This document shows positions 33,401 through 45,560 of a stretch of 64,000 bases of DNA, in pieces. The notes under the pieces were generated by a model. That model saw only the letters and a list, made by a program, of their open reading frames with translations. It had not been told where the DNA came from and ran no database searches. The stretch's first letter is position 1. Each line of letters starts with the position of its first letter. Source of the stretch: Blasia pusilla (taxonomy: Eukaryota; Marchantiophyta; Marchantiopsida; Blasiales); contig CM114274.1 of NCBI GenBank assembly GCA_050084515.1, positions 2,170,001 to 2,234,000 of the forward strand. Direction: 5' to 3'. A program made the position numbers and the translations under genes.

Positions 33401-34770
33401 AGCATTCAAGGAATATTTATCAAAAACTGTGGGGAACCTCTAAATGCATGGAAGCTTGATGCAACATACAAATCTCTGCGAGTTCTTATCCTCGATCATG
33501 TAGAAGTGGTGGGGAAGTGCTCCAACATCCCGTCAAACCTGCAGCTATGCATCACAAGGAAATCAATGCCTTTCCAAGATCTCAGCAAACTTAGTCAGCT
33601 GCAAGTTCTGTCTATGTGTGAAGCAGACTTTGACTTTGCAGCTGTTGAGGTAACTCTTCTGGTTCTATGCTTATGGTGAAAGTTACGTTTTGATATATTT
33701 TGATGTGTGCATATAAATGTCTGCTCAGAGTACTTTCATGAATTTAAGTGCATATCAACGCTTGCATCAACTGGAATGTCCAGGCATTTCTTCACGGATT
33801 CCCTCTTTTCAAGTACATCGTTATCTGTAAAGTGAAGTCGGTTGCATGTGTTCACTAGAACATACGTCACCATCAAACCTTGGGTAATTCTCCCATGACA
33901 CATGCTGACTTTCAAGTGGTAGTGGTGCAGTTTCCACGCCATCTGAAGGTGCTAATCCTGGCAGAATGTGAAACACTCGTGCATCTTCCAGCAGGATTTG
34001 GTGACTTGAGCTCTCTGCATACCTTGGAAATAAAATGGTGCTCAAATATTCAAGAGCTCTCGGAAAGTTTTTGGCAGCTTTCGTGTCTGCAGACGTTGGA
34101 TCTGACAGGAAGTCGGAACTTGTGGTCACTGCCCACATATTTTAGGCGGTTGTGCTCGTTGAAGGTACTAGATTTGTGCTTCTGTGAGCAGTTGGAAGAA
34201 CTTCCTGCTGGCTTTGGGCAACTAGTTGCTCTCCACACTCTTAAGATGTGCGGATGCAAAAGTCTGAAAAAGCTACCAGATGATTTTGGTCGATTGAATT
34301 CTCTGGAGTTTCTGCACATGTGGGAGTGTGAGAGCATAGAAGTGCTTCCAGACGGTTTTGGCAACCTGGGTAGTCTGCAAGAGCTGAATCTAACGAGATG
34401 CAAGAGTTTGAGAGAACTTCCAGAAGGGTTTGAGATGCTTGATGGGTTGACAACACTTTCGCTTGACCATTGCCAAAAATTGGGCTCATTGCCAGCTGAA
34501 TTTGGTCACCTGAGTTCCCTCGAGACTCTTAGGTTGGCAGACTGCCCTCATCTGTTGGTCCTCCCCACAAGCTTCTCGCAACTAAGTGAACTGCGCTGGC
34601 TGGAATTGTCCGCTCTTTTGAAAGAAAATTCGGAGTGGATATTGGAAGGCCTGCCACATTGCGAAGTCTTATCCTTTGACAATGTTGAACCCTCAGACTT
34701 CTCATATGCAGAGTCATTCGACACCAACCTTGATGATGATGATGACTTCGAGGATCCCTTTTACTACTAG
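30450..34770 (+). CDS. NB-ARC/LRR immune receptor (CC-type NLR), possibly pseudogenised
   Basis: Inferred exons: 30450-30575 (start MAKFRPSSARATD), 30859-31236, 31412-31596, 31804-32828, about 33364-33649, about 33730-33811, 33931-34770. The N-terminal helical region (FTAESAKVLCTLM, LTMLRDLAKHVVALYPQLPS) is coiled-coil-like. NB-ARC: P-loop HGMGGIGKSTLGM, kinase-2 FLLIDNIF, RNBS-B GSRIIVTSRD, GLPLALEVV, and VHDLL in place of MHD. The last exon has nine 24-residue LRRs (LP..FG.L.SL pattern, first at HLKVLILAECETLVHLP), then an acidic tail ending DDDDDFEDPFYY. Family role: intracellular pathogen sensing by nucleotide-dependent switching. Odd points: an unresolved frame near 30910 and stop-laden sequence between NB-ARC and LRR (32830-33360), so it may be non-functional. 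Confidence 0.8.
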
Positions 34771-37700
34771 GACAAAGTTGCGTCTTCTTGTCCTGATCTC
34801 CTTCAGCTGTTCCTGATAAGGTACTTCTTTAAGTGCAAAGATTCAATTCCTGCCTTCAATGTCCTGATGGGAGGATTTTAGAAAGATGTGCTTGTAATTT
34901 CACCTCTTGCTTTTTGCTGTTTGTTGTGGACTTCCGCATACCGACTGGGTTCTTCAACAGTGAATATACAAAGATCGTCTCACTACGTTGGATTCCCTCT
35001 TGGCTGAATCATTTCTTCCCCATTTTGTTTTAGTGGTGCGGCAAACTCATGACTTCCATACCCTTACTGGGTTCTTACACATTTAACTCAGAAGGCTTCT
35101 CTCTTCGCGGGATTTCCTTCTTTTCTAATGTTCGGATGTTGTCCAGTCAGGACCTGGTCAGAGGGCTTCCCATGATCAAAATGTTTCGTTGAACGATGGT
35201 TTATGGTGTTTATGACTAGGATTCTAACATCACTCTTGGAACTTTCTGCAGCCCTCGCATGTGATCAACATGAGCTGAACTACAATCAAGTATTTTGATG
35301 GTCGATTTTCCCACTGTGTAGGAGCACCTTTCAGCCACAGATTTAGCCATTTCTAGTAAGCTCCTAGGCTGGTGGGGTTGTTCTACACTTAGGATAGATC
35401 ATCCTAAACTTTTTGACCTATTTTCTAAGGATTGTGGAAATTGGGACATCGTCAATCCAACTCCTCTTATGGCCTGTTTATGCGAAAGAATGGAAGTCTT
35501 ATACATGCCCTTTGGTTCAAGGAGTTGGCTGTAACTAGCCACTATTACTCTCTTGCCTGATCACCCTTCAAGGGCCATACCAATTTTGTATCCATAATGT
35601 AAAGTTCCAAATCTGTATAGAAGAATGCCACTGCATCTGTATAGTACTAGACTTGAAAGCTTGTGATCGCAGACTTGCTGTAATCTAGAGTAAGTACTCC
35701 CTGCTGCTGCTGAGACTTTAGAAAGGACCCTGGGCTGTGGTCATATTGCTGCACATGGCACAGGAGAGGCATCTGTATATGATAGCCCAGGCGAACTGGT
35801 TGTCTTGTGTGAGAAAGCATTGACTCTACCTACATGTAAGCCTTGTTCGGCGTATCCATTTTTGTAACGTTTTTTGGAAACTGCCATGCCAATGACATGA
35901 ATTTGTAGATTCTGCTGAATTGGACCTTACTTGAGGAGAGGCATCCTTGCAAGTTACATCTATATTATGAAATGTCCTTGGATATTACCTCTGTTTGTCA
36001 CTAGAATATCTAGGGAGGCTTGACACATGTCTTCTGTTAAAAATCAGTGCCTTACTTCTCGCAGGTCCTATATCTAAAATTTTAATGACGAATATAGGAG
36101 GCAGATTCCTAAAGGATTCTTCCCTCGGACATGACTTGACCCTGAGCCTTAGGGGTGAGTAGCAAGGAACAAGGATAGAGATTGTTCGAAAGCACACTCA
36201 ACATCAAGGTCTCGCAAGTGTGCAGGTATGAGGGTCAAAAAGAATCAAGAAGGTAAGGTTGAGACTACTTGAGAAACTCAATATTATATTGGGAAGATGT
36301 TTCACAATGTAGCCAAAGTTTGCAACTTGAGGGTAATCCAACTTATTCAAATGGAAATAGTAGAGCTAATGATAATCTAAACACTCGTCAAAGAAATAAA
36401 AGTTGGATGAAGTTTGCAGATTAGAAAGGTATGTAGCGAATTTTTTATGAAATTGTATGGAGGGAATGTTGAGACAATATTTTAGTGTAAAGATCCTAAA
36501 TTCTTTTCAGAGTAGAATAGACATTGGATCTAAAGGGATTGATGAAATGAAGGTTTGATGGAGTCGTGATTCTTGTAACCAAACAGGTGCAAACATGGAA
36601 TGTTAGATAGTGGGTTTATTGTAGATTGGTAATGTGTTTGATTCTCATGAAGATAGTGTTTGCGTCTCGCGAAGAACGTATGAATTGTAGAAGCAAGATT
36701 CTACTTCTAGCATTCAACATATCACTTTCTCATTATTCATTTGTATCCAACCACACTCATATTAACCACAATTTGGATCAACTAGCCTAGCGGTTTTTGA
36801 GGTTAAGTCTTGGGTCATCCCTCATGTTGGATGGTCTCGTATGAGGTCAGACATTCACCTAACCTCTTACTTCCCAACACAAGCAAGCCATTCAAGAATT
36901 GGTGACTTTAATAGGTGTGAGTATACCATAAAGTCTTAACTCCCCAACGGATCTTGAATGAGTTTCTACCAAAAATTTAACGTCTAAGTCTAGGATCAAG
37001 GTCCAAAGTGTGGGTCCAAAATTGGACAAAATGGACCTGGTTTGATGCTTGATTTGATGTGAACGTCCCAATGCTAATCTCTCAATCCATCTCGTGTCCT
37101 TGATTTAACCCAAGGGGATGTTCATGTTCCAAGATTCCTTGAATACCCTCCCCCCTATATATACTTGTAGAGAAATACATCCCCTTTTTCATTCGAAGGA
37201 TCCCTCTTCGGATGCTTCTTGTGGCCTTCAACCCAAACTATAATTCTGACAATTTCGGATCAGTTTTAGGATCTTCATTTACACATTTATGTAGATATTT
37301 GATATGTTGGAACCGACTTATCTAAAAATTTCTAACTACATATTATTTATCCAAAATTTATTGCGGGTCTATCTGCCATGACCTTAAATGTGGAGAGATT
37401 CCAAACGTTCAAGTAGATTTCAAGTTAGGTTGCAACCTTCTTTGAGTCTAACTCTTGTGGGATCCAAGCTCTTCTTAAGTTCCACCATGCACTTAGTCAT
37501 GCTCTTTCGGATTACGATCTTCATTTTTCAATATTTTCACAAAGATTAATGTCCCAATTTTACAACTCGTGTATTGTTCATGGGACTCTGACGCGTTTCT
37601 ATCCTAATTTGAGACGAGTAGAGTTCTAATGTTTGTAAGGTACATTTTGCAAATATATGCATGGAAGAAGCAAGATAGAGCGCATGTTATTAGAGTGTAT

Positions 37701-37900
37701 ATCATGAAGACAAAGTAAAAGTAAAAGAGATCAACGATAGATATTAGGGGAAAAAGAGATAGGGGAGGAAAAGGGGTTAGTGTAAAGGTAAGTAGGAGCA
37801 AGGTTGCACGGAAACGGACAAGTTTGGACATATGCTCGGACATGCTCGGCCCGCACCCGAGCCTGCCTCAGAGCCCGCCACCTAGACGCGTGCTGACGGA
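34771..37900. other. NLR 3' flank and noncoding spacer
   Basis: No gene recognised. The first few hundred bases are probably 3' untranslated sequence. From about 36100 the DNA is AT-rich and repeat-like. Nothing on either strand shows a protein family. Confidence 0.4.
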
Positions 37901-37908
37901 GCTCGCAT

Positions 37909-38830
37909 TCATTGCGTGGTCCGCACGAGATCAACGGTCTCTAGTGCTCGCTCCTCCGTATTACCATCAAAATACTCCTCAACCTTCAAGAGTTTTAGAA
38001 TGTTGTCCTGCCCAGCTACAAATGCATCATGGAAGGCCTTAAGTGCTTCATTGCTAATCTCAGTCCCTTCGTTGCAGTCCAACCAGATGGGGCAGTTGAG
38101 AAACTCCAATTCTATCATCTCTTGTGCCATTTCCACATTGTACATTGAGAATCCATTACCAAAAGGAATATTTGACCACAATATGATGGCGGTCAGATAC
38201 TTTCTCCTTGAACCTGCATTCATACACGAGGTATCTGTACATCATCCTCTGGGCAACTCGTTGTCGTGACAACTCGTCTTCTTGCTCCACAAGATATCTC
38301 TTCTTCATGGCAAAATCCCTCTTCTTTGGGTCACCAATCTCCTCCTTGTCAAGATCCCCTTGCGGTAAAATATTTCTTTTAAACATTTTCCTGAAACCCG
38401 GGTTCTTTGTTGGCTTATCGCAGACCTCCTTTAATTTAACCATAGCTCAAATTCATTGGCCAACTCTAAGCTGGCCTCCTCTGGAATTGGCTTGGCTTGC
38501 ACTTTGTTGTTTCCGAGAGAGTAGCTTGAATGAATTTCTCCCTCTCAACTTTCTCCCTGCGTGCTTCTCTTTGCTGCCTAAATTTTTGACCAGCAAAGAA
38601 TTATGATTACCACATCTTGCAAAATGTAAGAATTTGCCCAAGTTTTCTTCTTGATTTGTGCTCCTTTTGCAAGCATCTCATCCACCAACTTGTCTCCCAT
38701 AAACCCTTTGTATTGTCCAGGATGCGTTATAAGCACCTTCTTTTCGTGGTCGTAGTCTTGGATCCAGTGATGGGTGACATTCCCTTTGCAAGAAATCCTC
38801 CAAAGATCAATGCTCCCTATTAGAATTCAT
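37909..38830 (-). pseudogene. Unknown decayed coding block, probably transposon-borne
   Basis: Three frames on the minus strand look formerly coding, from right to left: THHWIQDYDHEKKVLITHPG and GFMGDKLVDEMLAKGAQIKK (about 38650-38800), then KLRGRNSFKLLSRKQQSASQ, then a 95-residue basic frame (38443-38156, ERYLVEQEDEL-like KKRYLVEQEDELSRQRVAQR), then MIELEFLNCPIWLDCNEGTE. Charged, helix-forming composition suggests a nuclear protein. I do not recognise the family. Four 27-bp palindromes sit just beyond its N-terminal side, as they do around the MULE remnant, so it may be cargo of the same kind of element. Confidence 0.4.
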
Positions 38831-38837
38831 ATAGCAT

Positions 38838-39097
38838 GCTACCCTTTGGATTCCGATAGGTTGAAAAGAGACTCTTAATAGAACTTTTTAGGTCCGACAT
38901 ACCCTCACTGAAATCAATACTTCAACAATCTGTATTATTGACGTGCAACCCGTCGGCCTTAGACGGGTTGCAATCATGGGGACTTTGATCCTACATGTAA
39001 TGCGTAGGAGTCTGACAGGCTGCATCATTTTCTCTAAGAGGCCTTTGAGTGAGACTAGCTAGGTTTAGAGACAACCCATCGGAGTTCGTCAAGTTGC
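38838..39097. repeat. Cluster of four 27-bp palindromes
   Basis: Copies at 38838-38864, 38945-38971 (best: GCAACCCGTC, 7-nt loop, GACGGGTTGC), 38997-39023 and 39071-39097. Spacings are 107, 52 and 74 bp. All have the same 27-bp length and the GCAACCCGTCGG...GACGGGTTGC plan, with substitutions. They match the single copies at 25306 and 27068. Confidence 0.75.
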
Positions 39098-39314
39098 GAG
39101 TCGTTCAAAAAGAGGGGCCCAAGAGTCTTTTCCCAAAAGATAGGAGGGCGGAGAATCCAAGAAGTACTAATAATTGGGAAGGTCTACAAGATTTCTTGGG
39201 ACTTGAACCCCACTTTAGGACAACGCAGGGCGAACCAAGGGCACGGAATGAATTAGGAGTTTGGTGTGTGGATTCGAAATCCGAACCAACTCCAAGAGAG
39301 TGGATTTCTGAGGT

Positions 39315-39575
39315 CACTCTTGGATTCCAACCTACGATTCATTTAACTGGATCTCGGTTAGGGGCTCTTGCAAGGTCCATTGGACAGTTGGGACCGCCAG
39401 GTGTGCAAATGCCATTTTAGGTGTCTATCCCAAGTCTCGGAAGGCTTGGCCATGTTGGGAAGTGAGGAACTAGAAAGGTTGAGCTTCATGAAGTTCCGAG
39501 TTCAGAACTTGGTGAGTTGGGAGGCTAATTGACCCAGACTAGACTAACATGAGTGTATTTGGATGCAAATCAATA
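39315..39575 (+). repeat. Interspersed repeat, copy 2 (inverted relative to 5.5 kb)
   Basis: Matches the reverse complement of 5480-5760 over most of its length, including CCATTGGACAGTTGG, CCCAAGTCT and GGTTGAGCTT. No protein recognised. Confidence 0.6.
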
Positions 39576-39689
39576 ATGAGAGAGTGTCTTACTGAAAGTA
39601 TGCTTCTGCAATCCGAGAGATTGATGTTCAAGAGTAGTAGGCGCACTATGATTTGAGAACTTGGAAATTTTGTAACACAAGAATACTTT

Positions 39690-39838
39690 GAGGCATGCAA
39701 CTACCATCTCCTGGCGTACTTGTAAAACATCACAAGAAGTCCAAGGATGTCTCTCTCGATCATCCCTGGTGTGTCGATCTCCTCGGGTCTCGCCCCCAGC
39801 CACTGCCTCAATCGTCTCGGTAGGCATGGGGCTCACCA
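39690..39838 (-). repeat. Fragment of the DNMT-RT linker of the Ty3/gypsy family
   Basis: Nearly identical in order to 14885-15025 and 60225-60370, including the GGTAGGCATGGGGCTCACCA block. It stops abruptly at 39838, where integrase-side sequence of the same family begins in the opposite orientation. Confidence 0.75.
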
Positions 39839-39879
39839 ATGTGCTTATCGATCAACATTTCAGAGGTTTCATTAGGGAG

Positions 39880-40434
39880 ACTATATCTATTTATAGCATA
39901 CGGTACCTACAACGAGTTGGATGTAACAATTGGATGTAGTATCTTGAGAGTGCGTGAGGTTTTTCCCTTCGATGTTCTCTTATTGGAGGGATCTTATGGT
40001 ATGTTTTGGAAGGACCATAATCGTAATTGTGTGTCATGTGAGCTTCCTAACATAGAGGGTATAGTTGATCCGAGCTTTGTAGTAGTTCTTGCATATTGAC
40101 GTTGTATGTTGTGTGGATCTACCCGCAGTGCAGCCACTATGCTAATTTGTGATGGATGTTCGAGAGGGTAGCCTATGGCATGTTGAACACCATCTCTCAC
40201 CCTATAGGATTCCTTGAAGAAAATGGATGCGCCCCATATATACATAGAATAGATACTAAGTCATAGATCTCGTCTTGCGTTAGTGATATGGATGATAAGA
40301 AGGCGATTAACAATGGGCCCACTTTAGCACTCGGCCTTTTAGCTCTTAGTATCTTAGAGATGTGTGTCATGGTAGATAGGGATAGATAGCTATCTCGAGT
40401 TGGAGGGATCTGACTACCAGCTAGGGGGGCGATT
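39880..40434 (+). pseudogene. Integrase C-terminus with PHD finger and polypurine tract (plus-strand copy)
   Basis: Reads ILRVREVFPFDVLLLEGSYG, MFWKDHNRNCVSCELPNIEG, then RCMLCGSTRS, MLICDGCSRG, a stop where GWH is expected, and PMAC. The first two Cys pairs of the PHD finger (about 40099-40165) are intact. The 3' untranslated segment matches that of copy A, and the polypurine tract is at 40421-40430, followed by the LTR. This third copy confirms that PHD follows integrase in the family. Confidence 0.8.
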
Positions 40435-41522
40435 TGATATATTTTTGTATATAATTATCTCGATGACCAGATGCCATGAGTCAATATGGAATCTTGTGTG
40501 TTCATGTTTGTATTCGGTAACAACAATGTATATGCATCGACGTGTATGTGCACTAAAAGTATCACGTATTTTAGGACAGATTGACTATTAAAGACTGAGT
40601 TATAGTCAACCTCATCAGACATCCAAACTGGTATATTTTGTACTCACACGAAGTAGGGAAGCTTAATCTTGGTTAGTCAATTAAGTGCGATTATCTTAAC
40701 TATGGTTAGTTAATCAAAGTTAGTCTAACTCAAGACTATGGTTAAGATTAGGATAAGGATACGTTGCTTCTACATATCCTATATAATTAAGAAGGGGACC
40801 AGCCTCTATTTATTCTCTCATTGCAAAATTTAGTTCTTCGTGGTGGTGTGAGAGTGTAAGAGTCGTTTCCCACCAATTATGCTTCTTTAGCAATTTTCTA
40901 CATGGAAGAGTTTTGGTAGAGCGCCTTCGAGGAGACTAAATGAAAATCTTAGAAGATTCTGGATGACTTGCTAGGGCCTCAGGTAACTTGAAAGAGTAGG
41001 TTAATTTTCCCTTTATTTTGGATTATTTGGAGTTATATGTAGAAACTTATTATTTTTGGTAAGTTTTTTATTAGTAGTATAATAGATTTACCACTTTGAG
41101 AAGTTTCCCTTGATCCCCAAAAACAAGTCAAGAGTGAGGTCAAGAGCCAAGGAGGTGACCTACGAGCACAAGTTATCATGGAGAGAGTTTGGGAGAGGCA
41201 ACGGGGTATACCCAAAGTTAGGGGATTTTGGAGCTCATTCTCTTTTCGTTGAATCTTTTGGCATGAGGTGGAGAAGCTATGGTTCTCCTTGCCTTATAAG
41301 TAACCCAAGTCTTTTGTTAAGAGAGTGAGTTTGGTTTGACATGTGTGAGAGAGAGACGGAGTTTGTGTGAGAGCTTTTGAGTGATCTAGATTTATTGGAG
41401 ATATTTTGGTACATGGTCGTCTCGATGTTCATATGCCATGAGTGAGTACGATATCTTGTATGTTTGTGTTTGTATTCGGTGACAATGACGTATGTTGTAT
41501 GGCGATGTGTACGTGCATGATA
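40435..41522 (+). repeat. LTR of the Ty3/gypsy family (plus-strand copy)
   Basis: Begins TGATATATTTTTGTA after the polypurine tract; its centre (41110-41350) matches the LTRs at 3.3, 8.4 and 56.6 kb. The 115-bp subrepeat occurs at its start (40435-40560) and end (about 41396-41522, GGAGATATTTTGGTACATGG to GCGATGTGTACGTGCATG). It is longer than the copy A LTR because of extra sequence around 40560-40900. Confidence 0.7.
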
Positions 41523-41589
41523 GAGTTAGAGGTGGTTGAGTAAGGGGTGGAGTACCCCTCTAGTGGTAACCCTATGTAGCAACCAAAAG

Positions 41590-42175
41590 CGATGTCATCA
41601 TCAATCTCAACGATAAAGGTGATAACGAGAGATACTTGGGAGCCAGACATTGGGTTTATAGGTGGAGAGAGGTGTTGCATAAGAGAGTTTTCGTGGAGTT
41701 TCAAAGATTGCTTTGCCTTCAGTGTGAGGGGCTTGAGTATATTGAAGGGTCTAGATATATGGATTGAGTTGGCTAGTGATACGCTAATTCTTTATTGACC
41801 TCAAATATGGAGAAGGATCTAATCCAAAGTGGGAGCCAAAATTTGTGTGAGGCAAGATTAGTTGAGGAGTTATTTGGAGAGTATGCCTTTGCTACGGTCA
41901 TGCTTGCCAAGAAGGATGCATAGGAAAACTAGATGGATGGGTGTATGTATGGAGATTGGAGATTATCGATCCATCAACTGACAAACTAGGGCAGATAGGT
42001 ATGTGATGCCTATTCTTAAGGAGATCTTTGATGCAATAGGATGAAGATCTTTTATCAAGGGCGGACCATTCCAGTTGCACAATGAATGGAGCAAATTGGA
42101 GCTTGGAGCAATGTTGATGCAACATGACAATATCAATGAGGGTAAAAAGTTTGTAGTGGCATACTATGATCCCTA
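41590..42175 (+). pseudogene. Internally deleted RT/RNase H fragment (Ty3/gypsy, plus strand)
   Basis: Text: CFAFSVRGLSILKGLDIWIE, LVEELFGEYAFATVMLAKKD (RT finger region), then near 42045 a jump to PFQLHNEWSKLELGAMLMQH and KKFVVAY (RNase H start). The palm and thumb are deleted. It lies behind the LTR at 40435-41522, giving the order INT-PHD-LTR-RT, as in tandem or recombined elements. Confidence 0.75.
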
Positions 42176-42179
42176 ATAT

Positions 42180-42805
42180 TTGTAAAAAATTAAGGGTTAG
42201 GATTTAGAGTAGAAATTAGTGTTAGAGATTGAGGGTAGGTAGGTAAGATTAAGGAGATGGAAGGTTGGAATTTTGTGAATTGGTAATTACGTGGAGTAAA
42301 GCAGAATGGGATTTGAGTCAAGACAATGAAAAGATGTGGAATGGATTTCGAGGATAGGACAAAAAGCTAAAAGAAGATAAAAACTCGTTTTACAAGAATG
42401 ATAAGAGAGAAGAAAGAACGATGAAGTCACTAAGATGAAGTCTTCAAGGATATCCAAAGGCACAAAAAGTAAAGACAAAGACATTCAATCTTTATAATGA
42501 AGACTCCTTGAAGAAGAAGGAAATATGATGAAGAGCTATCTTAAGCAAAGCTTATGAGTACTTCGTAACAAAGATTAATAAAGAGCAAAGAGTGAAGATT
42601 GTGTATAAAAGGAAGAACCCATTCAGAGCACTAACAAACACAACCCTAAGATGTCCAACGTAAGAACAATCGCATCTATTAGAATTGACATTAGAGCTAG
42701 ATAGATCTTTGACAAGATAGTTTGGTGTGTGTGAAGAACCGCTCTAGTAAAGAAAGAATGATTCATATTTTATGTGAGACCTCAATTTTTTTCTATTTAA
42801 GAAGA

Positions 42806-42860
<55 letters not shown>

Positions 42861-43200
42861 CTAAGCCGGAAGGATGTTAGAATGGTCCGAACTTAGGAAG
42901 AAGTAGCTTCTTGAGTCATGTAATCTTTTGAAGTCCTCATGCATTTTTTATGAGATAGTAAAGTGCTTAACTTCCTCATTCTGATGGTGTAGAGGAATCA
43001 ATCTTTATCTAATTGGGGGTGTGGAATATGGGGAGTGGTGGTGTGTAAATCTGATGGAAAAGAGTTTGTAATGATGAAGATGTAGGAACTTTGTTAGATA
43101 GAGAGTAACATGTGAGGACGGATTAATTTTTGATAGTTGGCAGAGCCATTGGGTCATTGCAAAAATGATTTGTTGTTTCAAGATTTACTCACTAAAAGAA
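42180..43200 (+). repeat. Probable LTR-like segment with TATA box and GA microsatellite
   Basis: Noncoding. TATAAAAG at about 42604-42611 is a good TATA box with purine-rich sequence upstream. A (GA)n run of about 50 bases lies at 42809-42859. Near 43135 TTGGCAGAGCCATTGGG resembles a degenerate initiator-Met primer site. Together these suggest an LTR in plus orientation with nothing recognisable behind it. Confidence 0.4.
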
Positions 43201-45560
43201 GTACATCATTGATTCACTCGAGAAGATGATTCATTGAGGAATGTCATTCTATTTTTATTGAATTTTTTTAAGGAGTTAGTATAGTTACAAAGAATTAAGT
43301 CCTGCACAAAAGTAATCTGCAAATTTTAAATTTGTAAATGGAACATCTGCTTCACGAAGGGAAATGATCTCTTTGGGAAGCAAACGATAAACTTAACCAT
43401 CAAAATATTGAATTCAGCAGCTATCAAGACATTACACATACTTTAGCCGCTCAAACAACATTGCTAAGAAAAAGCATTTTTACTTGCAATATATAACTTC
43501 CAATCCATGTCCACATGATAGACATGCTAATTTAACTAGTTGAAACTTGCAAACTTGATACGTGTCCATAGCATCTATAGTCCAAAGTTCAAGTTAGCCG
43601 ATATTGAGTGGATAGTAAAGGTCCAATTACTATGCTTTCTTGTTGTCATAGGTAGGCATACTACATCACGAGAATATGGGGCAATCAAGAATCATTACGA
43701 GGTGCACCACGCATAGTCCATAGAATTATGGCCCGAAGTCTAAAAAACCCTCATCTCTCCAGGGAGGTCAACGCTTCTATCCATGACATGAACTCCCTCC
43801 ATATTGTGGATAACTCCTCCACAAGAGGCTCGAGATACGTGTCTAGATGGCGATCCATGTATCTTAGGGCCTAGATCATGGAGATCTCTTTAACTATACA
43901 AAAACATAGTTATTTATGGTAATATATTCCATTGAAGTGAATATGTGCTTTCATGCTATGTACTTAAAAAATTGTTACAATTTTTACTTGTAATCATCAA
44001 TCCCAAAAATGAGAAACCCTTCTTCATAGCCAACCAAGGTAAAATATTATAGTTCACCATAACTAGCCACATTGAGTAGGGGCATCGTGTAAGACTTTAT
44101 GGGAACATCCCATTGGTGGCCAGACCCTATTGCACATTGCTTGGCTCTACTCGCTAATCTTGGTAGGTGCTCTCCATGTAGAAGTGGGATGGAGATTTCA
44201 CCACCAATTGTATCACACCATTGGTGGATTGATGATGTGGATGCCACACCATTAACTCTGTCAAGGACAAAACTCCGTACATGCACAATAATTATGTGAT
44301 GGTGGGAAATTGATAAAGAACCTTTCGAGGCAAATCTCCTAGCATGTCATCTCAGTATCATTGGTTTGATAATGTAGGAAAATCCTCAAGGATGAACCAT
44401 GCCCTTGATATAAGTCCTGGTTGCAAAGGTATGCATGTATGCTCTCTTAGTTTAGTCTCATATGTCTCAAGAGTACTTGTGCAATTGATCTAGAGTTGGA
44501 GGAAATGTTCCCCTCAACTAGCAATTTTTGATGGAAGAGGCGGAACAATGAGTCTATGAAGATGTTTGATACAAAAAATTGCTCTTATAAGTTTAGAAGG
44601 ATCAATGTAGATATGATACAAGATGTCCTCCTACCGTCATGTAATAGTGCTTGCAGATCTTTGTTAAGTTGGATTCATAGTGCATTGGAGTCATGGTCGG
44701 AGAAGTGGTCATGGAAGAAGTCCTCCATGTCATCAATGAGAAAGTCATTAGAGACATCATGCGGGACCTTTGATTCAAAATCATCATCCATGTACCCTCA
44801 TGGATTCTCATGGATACATTATTTTGCTTCGAGACCCAAGGTTACGTACCTTCCATATGGATTTTGGCAATTTGAGTGCCGATGTGAGATGTTCAACTAC
44901 TTGGAGCTCATTCATTGACCTCAATCTCTTTTGGGGGAGGAGGGGGAATAGAGAGGAGAACCAACTTTAAATATTCACGGAAAAGCATAGATATGTTCGC
45001 CAATGTTATCATGGAGGGATGTATCAAGCCATGTGTTGGAGGATGTCTTTGTATTACATTCTCATGTGACTTTGCATATATACTAGGAATGCCATATGTA
45101 CAATCTTGCTTGTTGACATGTAGGCATGTACTCAGTCTCGTGCTAAAACATGTGCAAAGAAAAGAAAACCACTAAAGAAGAGTCATAGGTGGAGATCATT
45201 ACCTATGTAGGACCGAGATAATCTTGGTCACATCGCCCACATGTTGTGACATGGTCATGCGCCTTTTGCACAATCTATCTCTTCATGTGACATCGTCTAC
45301 ATGGACACAAAACTTTTCGCTAAGAGAACTCATGATCACCAACATCAAACACTTCTACAAGCCTAGAAGACAAGAACACAACCCATGCTTAAGTTGATTT
45401 ATGTTAATCATGTAATTCTTGGGCTAATCAAGTTTCATTTTCTCACACTCTAGGGATAATATTGGAGGCTATCACTTAGAATTAGGCTTCCTCTTGAGAT
45501 GTGACAATTTGAAGGAACAAGAGATGGAAAATTGGTAGAAAATATAAAAATAAGTTTCTA
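43200..45560. other. AT-rich spacer without recognised genes
   Basis: Open frames at 44556-44918 (+) and 44047-44286 (-) show no family I know and no codon-level sign of function. They may be decayed transposon sequence. Confidence 0.35.
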
